In this document: positions 26,524 to 31,240 of the stretch, in pieces
Layout: each line of letters opens with the position of its first letter
How positions within the stretch are numbered: the first letter of the stretch is position 1
Assembly: GCA_964568455.1 (NCBI GenBank)
Contig: CAZMPJ010000013.1
Coordinates: 1-31,240 of the forward strand
Direction: 5' to 3'
Length of the DNA stretch: 31,240 nucleotides
Source: CAZMPJ01 sp964568455
GTDB taxonomy: Bacteria; Margulisbacteria; WOR-1; O2-12-FULL-45-9
Made by a program: the position numbers and the translations under genes
The notes under the pieces: model-generated
Told to the model about the DNA's origin: nothing
The model's input: only the letters and a program-made list of their open reading frames with translations
Databases searched by the model: none

Positions 26524-28242
26524 TTATATTTCTCTTGCATTTAAAGAGTGGCGCAACCATTGCAAATAGGTGTACATAAAAATTCGCCTTTTTGTACCTA
26601 TACCCAGAAATTTATCCCCACCCTGTAAATCATACCTAAGCCTGGCGTTGCAAAAGTCATTTACCCTTGGCTCTTTATGTTGTGGGACTTTATCAGGAGC
26701 AAAAATCAATCCTGGATGATCTTCGTACCAACCTTTCACCACAAAAAGATTATCATCAAATTCAAAACCCGGGAAAAGAATCTTTGCCAGGGCAGCTCCT
26801 ATTTTTCTCTGCTGCATGCTTGGCTGTTTATCAGAATTGCGCGGGTCAGGATATGGATCGGTCATTATTGTGGAAAGATTTCCTAATACAAATGGATTTG
26901 GAGAATCAAAAGAGACCATTGTTTTTTGCCAAAGCTGAATTCCCTTTCTTTCCGATAATTCATTGATCAATCGCACAAGAGAATACGGGATAATTTTTGA
27001 AATCCTATACTGGTGTTCAAGCTGGCTGAGCATCAAGTGTTGGGTTCTGCCGTAAGGGGTTTCCATCCATCCCACCACAGAAAGGCCGACGAATTTTTCT
27101 TGATCCCAAATTACCCCAACCAAGCCATCACTTGTTTCTTTCAGTGTGGCTTCAACCATTGCTTTGTCGTACCCGGGTTCCTCGGCATCGACAAATTCAC
27201 CAAAGATTCCCCTTGACTGATCAACAACGGCATCTCTTAAACTTTCCCAAGCTAAATTACCATCAACATATTGACAGGGAAAGATTTCAAACCGTAAGGT
27301 TTTTTCTTGCCCATTTTTCAGTTTAACATCAACAAGTTCCATTCTGCTGTCGGGAAAATATCCAGACGCTCTTAATTGCGGGACTTGTTGTGCTCTTTTC
27401 ATTAACACAACGGATTCGACCATTTCTCCTTTTCCGGGATGGACAATTCTTGTTTTTGTAAAACCGTGGGCTACTGGATCGGGATTATTGTAGTAGATTA
27501 ATTTATGTAGACCCACCGGCTCACGATAAAGCACTCGCACCGAAGGTTTGGCTTCGCGGTTAATATGGGAAAACACTTCCTCTTTTGGCATGCAGTGAGC
27601 AGTAACCACGATTAAATCATAATCATGGATCGGATAATCTGTGGCATTTCCGGATTCGATTGTTATTGCTGATTCCAATCCAAGTCTGCTAATTACTTTT
27701 TTAGAAAGATCAATAGCCTCGGGATCGATATCAATACACGTACAAGTTACTCCAAAAAATTTATGGAGCGCGATCGCGGTAAATGGCAGCGAACCTCCGC
27801 CCATTAAAAGAACTTTAGAATTTTTTCCAATTCCAGCTGCTAATCCTTCTCTTTCTACATAACCGTAGTGAGTTCTTACTATGTCGTTAACCAAGTTAGG
27901 GCTTCCATTTAAAAGCTCATTAGCGGAATCCTTTTCCATTTTGGTCTCAACTGTTTGCCAAAAAGCCCTGGTTTCATCCATATGTTGCAAAACTAATGGA
28001 TCGCTAAGCAATGGCCCATAAACAGATTGATCATGAGCAAAGGTTTCAAAAAGCAGCATATTTTTGGTCAGGTCGGCCCTGTTTTCTAGGGCAAATAACT
28101 GCGCAAACCGTTCTATACAGCTACGCAATTGTTTAATTACAGCTCCTCTGTAAGCAGGATTATTTTTAGCTTTTCGCAATAAATGTCCCTGATAGAACCG
28201 CAATGCTTGTTGTGTACCTGGAAATCCGCCAATTTTATACAT
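26524..28242 (-). CDS. Nicotianamine-synthase-like protein fused to a GNAT-like C-terminal domain
   Basis: 572 residues. The N-terminal half (about 30-285) resembles the NAS/CntL family: a helical lead-in, SAM motif VLLMGGGSLPFTAIAL (144-159) with the proline-bearing loop typical of NAS, the acidic strand CIDIDPEAIDLS (169-180), GNATDYPI (198-205), and VLYREPVGLHKLIY (237-250) where NAS has a conserved R-x-x-G-x-x-x-x-x-Y strand. NAS enzymes join 3-amino-3-carboxypropyl groups from SAM to an amine, releasing methylthioadenosine; products chelate metals. The C-terminal half (about 318-560) shows GLVGVIWDQEKFVGLSVVGW and a following helix like a GNAT acyltransferase core, though the usual Q/R-x-x-G-x-G/A loop is not clear. 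The fused form is unusual. It is transcribed alone from its own CGAAGA-type promoter. Both halves are fold-level calls, the first more secure. Confidence 0.72.
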   Translation of the reverse strand: MYKIGGFPGTQQALRFYQGHLLRKAKNNPAYRGAVIKQLRSCIERFAQLFALENRADLTKNMLLFETFAHDQSVYGPLLSDPLVLQHMDETRAFWQTVETKMEKDSANELLNGSPNLVNDIVRTHYGYVEREGLAAGIGKNSKVLLMGGGSLPFTAIALHKFFGVTCTCIDIDPEAIDLSKKVISRLGLESAITIESGNATDYPIHDYDLIVVTAHCMPKEEVFSHINREAKPSVRVLYREPVGLHKLIYYNNPDPVAHGFTKTRIVHPGKGEMVESVVLMKRAQQVPQLRASGYFPDSRMELVDVKLKNGQEKTLRFEIFPCQYVDGNLAWESLRDAVVDQSRGIFGEFVDAEEPGYDKAMVEATLKETSDGLVGVIWDQEKFVGLSVVGWMETPYGRTQHLMLSQLEHQYRISKIIPYSLVRLINELSERKGIQLWQKTMVSFDSPNPFVLGNLSTIMTDPYPDPRNSDKQPSMQQRKIGAALAKILFPGFEFDDNLFVVKGWYEDHPGLIFAPDKVPQHKEPRVNDFCNARLRYDLQGGDKFLGIGTKRRIFMYTYLQWLRHSLNAREI

Positions 28243-28257
28243 AGTACCCTCAAATGT

Positions 28258-28285
28258 TCTTCGATAGAAATAACAATAAATTTCA
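28258..28285 (-). promoter_or_regulatory. Sigma-28-like promoter motif, site 5 (NAS-like gene)
   Basis: Minus strand: TGAAATTT (28285-28278), 14-base spacer, CGAAGA (28263-28258), then 15 bases containing GAGGG and the ATG at 28242. The -35-like half is perfect; the -10-like half is the CGAAGA variant also seen at site 3. Confidence 0.55.
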
Positions 28286-28337
28286 TGTATTTAAGAAAAA
28301 GGCATGATGATGGAGGGTGTTAGCATGGGATCAGATG

Positions 28338-29141
28338 TTAAAATGATGGAAACCAGGGCTTAGTCCGCTTTGCAATAACAACCCATTTGTCTGGACCATA
28401 TTCTCCATCAAATATTTCACTAAAAACAGTAACAGAAAACGGGTTCTTTTTTACTAGTACGATTTCATATCCCTTAATCCCTTTAAGTATTTTGAGTAAT
28501 TCTTGTTTTTCAGTTTTATGTGTACATGAAAAAATAATTCTACCACCAAGCTTAACTTTTTTGATTGCAGCTTTAAATATATCTGTCCAGATAACTCTTT
28601 CTTTTTCCTCCAAAAAAGGTCCGGGATGTCTAAAAACCACAACATCTACTTTAGCGGGAAGTTCTGGCATTCCATCTAAATATCTGGCATCCCCTTTGAT
28701 AAAGTGATAACCAGGGGTTTGACCATAAACTATAATGTCCTTATCAATTGCTCCTGCATCAATATCAACGCCATAATATTGGACCTTTGTTCCACTACTT
28801 TCACTATATGTTTTGTTTCCTTCAAAATACGCTCTTGTCGGTATAGCATCATAAGCAATTCCACAACCAAGGTTTAAAATTGTAATTTTTCCATTTTTTG
28901 GTGATTTAAACCCGCTCAGCGGAACAAACTTAACCAACATATTCCAATACCTTCGTATTACAGTATCAATGGCCCTTGCTATTTCAGTAGTAAATTCCGG
29001 CCTAGGAGCATTGTCGACATAGGTTTGAGAAAAAGGCCAATCAGCTAATACTGCATCAGGACCAGTTGCCCCCTTCGACGGCGAAGGAGGAAAACAATCA
29101 CGGCCAGTGCAATTAAGCATAATCAGTTCACTTACACTCAT
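28338..29141 (-). CDS. Class I SAM-dependent methyltransferase-like protein
   Basis: 267 residues. Rossmann methyltransferase core: motif I ITILNLGCGIAYDA (86-99), acidic loop VDIDAGAID (125-133), KGDARY (149-154) as motif II, the strand VVVFRHPGPF (167-176) as motif IV, then VKLGGRIIFSCTHKTE as motif V/VI. The first 80 residues are a specific N-terminal extension with two Cys near the start. The substrate is unknown; FRHPGPF in the position of the usual D/N-PP-Y or similar catalytic patch suggests a small-molecule rather than N6-adenine target. It has its own CGATAA promoter and sits between the NAS-like gene and the unknown 227-residue gene, all on the minus strand. A role in modifying the NAS-like product is inference from position only. 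Confidence 0.8.
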   Translation of the reverse strand: MSVSELIMLNCTGRDCFPPSPSKGATGPDAVLADWPFSQTYVDNAPRPEFTTEIARAIDTVIRRYWNMLVKFVPLSGFKSPKNGKITILNLGCGIAYDAIPTRAYFEGNKTYSESSGTKVQYYGVDIDAGAIDKDIIVYGQTPGYHFIKGDARYLDGMPELPAKVDVVVFRHPGPFLEEKERVIWTDIFKAAIKKVKLGGRIIFSCTHKTEKQELLKILKGIKGYEIVLVKKNPFSVTVFSEIFDGEYGPDKWVVIAKRTKPWFPSF

Positions 29142-29149
29142 TTGAATAT

Positions 29150-29177
29150 TTATCGTGAGGTTGTTTGATAAATTTCA
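29150..29177 (-). promoter_or_regulatory. Sigma-28-like promoter motif, site 6 (methyltransferase gene)
   Basis: Minus strand: TGAAATTT (29177-29170), 14-base spacer, CGATAA (29155-29150, extended to CGATAAAT), then eight bases to the ATG at 29141. Predicted message is leaderless or nearly so. Confidence 0.65.
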
Positions 29178-29235
29178 CCCTTTTCAGCCATTTATTAATG
29201 AGGGTTTCAATGGACATTGGAGTTCGCAAATAGGT
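29178..29235 (-). repeat. Duplicated upstream module, copy A, with CAATG/CATTG palindrome
   Basis: About 58 bases directly upstream of site 6 closely match the bases upstream of site 7 (29963-30019), over the run from GGCTGAAAA through a conserved CCCTCAT to GAACTCCAA. At 29208-29219 it holds a palindrome, CAATG-GA-CATTG on the plus strand, a plausible operator. The two downstream genes are not homologous, so the promoter region alone is duplicated. Confidence 0.6.
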
Positions 29236-29243
29236 GGATGGTG

Positions 29244-29927
29244 TCAAGGTAAGATTGTGTGATCAACCACAATTATTCCAGTATCTTCTGTAATAACATG
29301 GGTTATTTGAGGACTAAATGGAGACAGTGTAAATAAAGTGGAGATTAACAATGAATTAGTTTCATTTACCCCTAAAATTACCCGACGGACCATGTCGATA
29401 TTTTGAGTATCTTCTTTAAATACATTCAAACCAATATCAGAAACTATTTGTTGATTTCTTTGATCAATAAGCCGTGGGCGCTCCTCATTTTCCCACTCAA
29501 CCCCCAAAGGAATTCCAAAGTCACCGAATTCTCTAATTGTTATCCTTGTGTTTGCTTGCAGAGCGGCGATATTGCCCAAGTCAGAAAAACCAGCAATAAA
29601 TACTCTAGAATTTTCTGTTGGAGGAGAAATCGATTCAAGGAAACATCTAAGCATAAAATTAAATGATGGCTCTTCCGCATGCAGCCCCAGAACTTCGGTT
29701 AAATGCCCGCTTTCATCTTTATTGATGACGACTGCTAAAATACAAGGAGAAACAAAGGCGTCAATCCAGAATGTTTGCTGAGGTGCAAGTTCAGTTCGCT
29801 TAATAACGGTGTGATCTCCCGTATTCAAGTGACGATCTGTTTGAATCCTATTAGCAAGAGGATTATGTAGATATCTCTTCACCGTTCCTCTTAATGGGGC
29901 TGGATAATGTGCGATTCTATGTACCAT
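29244..29927 (-). CDS. Protein of unknown function (227 aa)
   Basis: I do not recognise a family with confidence. It is a mixed alpha/beta protein without signal peptide or membrane segment. The middle holds FVSPCILAVVI (C62) followed by LGLHAEEPSFNFML (H83) and a VFIAGFSD strand; this order of Cys, His and strands faintly recalls CheD-type glutamine deamidases (GSC-x-A-V, then a His, then a strand), but the Cys-His spacing is 21 instead of about 17 and the Gly of the GSC motif is missing. It carries its own CGATAA promoter and the duplicated upstream module, so it is probably co-regulated with the methyltransferase and NAS-like genes downstream. The start at 29927 is seven bases from the CGATAA. 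Confidence 0.7.
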   Translation of the reverse strand: MVHRIAHYPAPLRGTVKRYLHNPLANRIQTDRHLNTGDHTVIKRTELAPQQTFWIDAFVSPCILAVVINKDESGHLTEVLGLHAEEPSFNFMLRCFLESISPPTENSRVFIAGFSDLGNIAALQANTRITIREFGDFGIPLGVEWENEERPRLIDQRNQQIVSDIGLNVFKEDTQNIDMVRRVILGVNETNSLLISTLFTLSPFSPQITHVITEDTGIIVVDHTILP

Positions 29928-29934
29928 TTCCTAT

Positions 29935-29962
29935 TTATCGGACATTGTTGTGACAAATTTCA
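29935..29962 (-). promoter_or_regulatory. Sigma-28-like promoter motif, site 7 (227-aa protein gene)
   Basis: Minus strand: TGAAATTT (29962-29955), 14-base spacer, CGATAA (29940-29935, in the context TCCGATAAATA, closest of all sites to the GCCGATAA of sigma-28 promoters), then seven bases to the ATG at 29927. Confidence 0.65.
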
Positions 29963-30019
29963 CTTTTTCAGCCATTTAGACATGAGGGTTCCAACGGACC
30001 TTGGAGTTCGTAAGTAGGG
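29963..30019 (-). repeat. Duplicated upstream module, copy B
   Basis: Counterpart of 29178-29235, upstream of site 7. The palindromic element is CCAA-N6-TTGG at 29991-30004, with some bases changed on both arms compared with copy A. Differences between the copies are scattered substitutions and a few short indels. Confidence 0.6.
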
Positions 30020-30044
30020 GGTGTGAGTGTTAGCAAATCTGTTA

Positions 30045-30065
30045 GCCTTTCGACAAGCTCAAGGC
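30045..30065. repeat. REP-like short palindrome
   Basis: Arms GCCTT and AAGGC flank an 11-base loop TCGACAAGCTC. The core TTCGACAAGCTCA is one I associate with short dispersed palindromes of many candidate-phylum genomes; that recollection, not a search, is the basis. Only one copy is seen in this window. Confidence 0.4.
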
Positions 30066-30237
30066 AGGCAAATCCATTTCGAGGTGTCTTGATTGGGAAC
30101 GAGCTAGGGCCAGTTTTTCTTATAAGAGAAGGAAATGGACCAAAAAATACATTCTCGAACTATTTCTTTAATAATCCCTCATTCTTTACACGGCTGCAAA
30201 GCCAAAAACCTTTTCCGGCTCTAGTTGCTGTTCCCGG

Positions 30238-30273
30238 AAAAACGGCGATTGAACGGCGGCAATCGCCGTTTTT
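30238..30273. terminator. Strong terminator-like hairpin, bidirectional
   Basis: A perfect 14-base stem, AAAAACGGCGATTG (30238-30251) pairing with CAATCGCCGTTTTT (30260-30273), around an eight-base loop AACGGCGG. A T-run closes the stem on either strand, so it could stop transcription from both sides. It is the clearest intrinsic terminator seen in the window. Confidence 0.7.
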
Positions 30274-30373
30274 CTGCTCTCTGGTTCTAGTTTCTTAAAA
30301 AATTTCTTGTTTCGGAACCCCGCCCCGGACTTGAATATTGTGGACTTTTTATTGGAATGAAACATCACTCTGG

Positions 30374-30382
30374 TGTTATAAT
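30374..30382 (+). promoter_or_regulatory. Extended -10 promoter (TGTTATAAT) of the hsdR fragment
   Basis: TGT-TATAAT with a weak TTGGAA 19 bases upstream. The leader to the ATG at 30491 would be about 100 bases, much longer than elsewhere in the window, and includes a near-palindrome GCATGATCGTGC (30413-30424) and an AAGGA ribosome-binding site about 10 bases before the ATG. Confidence 0.5.
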
Positions 30383-30490
30383 TGAGAATGTGGGGTAAAA
30401 TCTCAATTATTCGCATGATCGTGCAAAAAAAACAGAGCCTACACTGTTGAAATATGTGCGTTGCCCCAATACTAAAAGGAAGCTTGTTCA

Positions 30491-31219
30491 ATGGCGTTTA
30501 ACGAAAATACACGAGTAAAGATTCCCGCAATACTGCACTTATGCAAATTAGGGTATAAATATATCTCATTAAAAGGTGCAAAATGGGATCTCGATACTAA
30601 TATTTTTATAGATGTCTTCACCGAGAGCCTTGCGCGCATTAATCCGGGGATTTCTTCAGAGGAGATTATGAGGCTTTATGAAAATATATCATTATCTCTC
30701 GATAATGAGGATTTGGGGCAGAAATTTTATGAGCTATTAATTTCTTCGCCTGGTATTAAGATGATTGATTTTGACGATTTTAGCAAAAACTCATTCCATG
30801 TTGTTACCGAGCTCACCTGTAAAAATGGTGATGATGAATTTCGCCCAGACATTACACTGTTAATTAATGGCATGCCACTTGCATTTATTGAGGTTAAAAA
30901 ACCCAACAACAAAGAAGGCATTCTTGCAGAAAGAGACAGAATAAATATCAGGTTTAAAAACAAAAGATTTCGCAAGTTTATTAATATTTCACAAATTATT
31001 GTTTTTTCGAATAATATGCAATATGATTCGGAATCAATTGTTCCCATTCAAGGGGCATTTTATTCGACAACTTCTTATAAGGAAGCAACCTTTAATTGTC
31101 TCAGAGAAGAAGATTCAAACGTTTATATTCAGGAGTCTGTAGATGAGCAGATTGAGAATTATGTTTTAAAAGATAACAACCTGTTACGGTGTGCACCCCC
31201 TAAAACTGGACTAAACTAA
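30491..31219 (+). pseudogene. hsdR: Type I restriction enzyme R subunit (HsdR), N-terminal nuclease domain only
   Basis: 242 residues against about 1000 in intact HsdR. The N-terminal PD-(D/E)XK nuclease domain is present: RPDITLLINGMPLAFIEVKKPNN carries the catalytic Asp and the E-x-K pair, followed by the family's (Y/F)STTSYKEATFN and QESVDEQIENYVLKDNNLL region. The frame then leaves HsdR at about residue 231 (base 31190) and runs 10 codons into sequence that looks like an IS terminus before a TAA. The SF2 translocase motor, needed for ATP-driven DNA cleavage, is therefore missing, and the enzyme should be inactive unless the element is precisely lost. No hsdS or hsdM gene is seen in the window; they may lie beyond it. 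Start ATG chosen from the AAGGA upstream. Confidence 0.78.
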
Positions 31220-31240
31220 GGCTTCAATTTGTGACACCCC
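31190..31240. mobile_element. Probable left end of an IS3-type insertion sequence (continues past the window)
   Basis: The HsdR frame breaks at TGTGCACCCCCTAAAACTGG (31190-31209). Ends beginning TG with a C-run and AAA-x-TGGAC are usual for the IS3 family inverted repeats. No transposase frame is reached before the window ends at 31240, so this rests on the terminal sequence and on the broken gene. Confidence 0.45.

Larger units (their letters stand above)
30020..30373. other. Non-coding stretch with small hairpins
   Basis: No credible gene is seen between the duplicated promoter module and the hsdR promoter. Short frames on both strands lack a ribosome-binding site and have low-complexity or repeat-derived translations. 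The stretch holds a repeat-like hairpin (30045-30065), a GGCT-GCAA-AGCC mini-hairpin (30192-30203) and a strong terminator-like hairpin (30238-30273). It separates the metabolic locus from the restriction gene. Confidence 0.5.

Noticed and set aside
28387..28707. Plus-strand frame of 106 codons
   Set aside because: It is antisense to the methyltransferase gene, whose minus-strand frame has clear SAM motifs.
30023..30298. Plus-strand frame of 91 codons in the long spacer
   Set aside because: It runs through the REP-like palindrome and the terminator stem, has no ribosome-binding site or promoter, and its translation is low in recognisable structure.
30186..30491. Minus-strand frame of 101 codons divergent from hsdR
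   Set aside because: It covers the terminator hairpin and the hsdR promoter region, and its sequence shows no conserved-looking motif; likely chance.

Overview
The window (31,240 bases, AT-rich, standard stop codon usage including TGA) looks like chromosomal DNA of an uncultivated diderm bacterium. Lipoprotein signal peptides with lipoboxes, a predicted outer-membrane beta-barrel ending in Phe, large lineage-specific repeat/TPR proteins and a Thr-rich linker lipoprotein fit candidate-phylum bacteria such as the Margulisiibacteriota/WOR-1 group. That taxonomic guess is weak; nothing here is a taxonomic marker. No rRNA, tRNA or CRISPR array was seen.

Layout. 1-5870 (+): a 1210-residue repeat protein of unknown function, then a UvrD/PcrA/Rep-type DNA helicase. 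5860-13334 (-): a P-loop kinase of the uridine kinase/phosphoribulokinase class, Maf nucleotide pyrophosphatase, and two tandem paralogous TPR proteins joined by an ATGA overlap. 13410-15929 (+): a secreted gluzincin-type peptidase fused to a beta-barrel. 15931-19187 (-): an aspartate 4-decarboxylase and an aspartate:alanine antiporter joined by a TAATG overlap, the two halves of a decarboxylative proton-motive cycle. 19252-23347: an unknown 438-residue protein, a ZIP metal transporter, a lipoprotein peptidase and a LamG-like lipoprotein. 23478-29927: an accessory metabolic locus. It holds a three-domain fusion (CoaB-like, class II aldolase-like, SAM methyltransferase), a class IV aminotransferase, a nicotianamine-synthase-like protein with a GNAT-like C-terminal half, a second methyltransferase and an unknown 227-residue protein. 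29928-31240: a 563-base non-coding stretch with repeats and hairpins, then the nuclease domain of a type I restriction subunit HsdR, cut off by what looks like the end of an IS3-type element at the window edge.

The most striking signal is regulatory. Seven genes (starts at 13334-, 20568-, 21463+, 23478+, 28242-, 29141-, 29927-) share an upstream bipartite motif, TGAAATTT-N14-CGATAA, with the same spacing in six of seven, placed 6-16 bases before the start codon. It resembles a sigma-28 (FliA/WhiG) promoter with one extra spacer base, and differs from the sigma-70-type promoters of the housekeeping genes here. It links the unusual enzymes of the 23-30 kb locus to the P-loop kinase, the surface peptidase and the unknown 438-residue protein, so these may form one regulon. 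Several promoters of both classes sit so close to the start codon that the mRNAs should be leaderless or nearly so.
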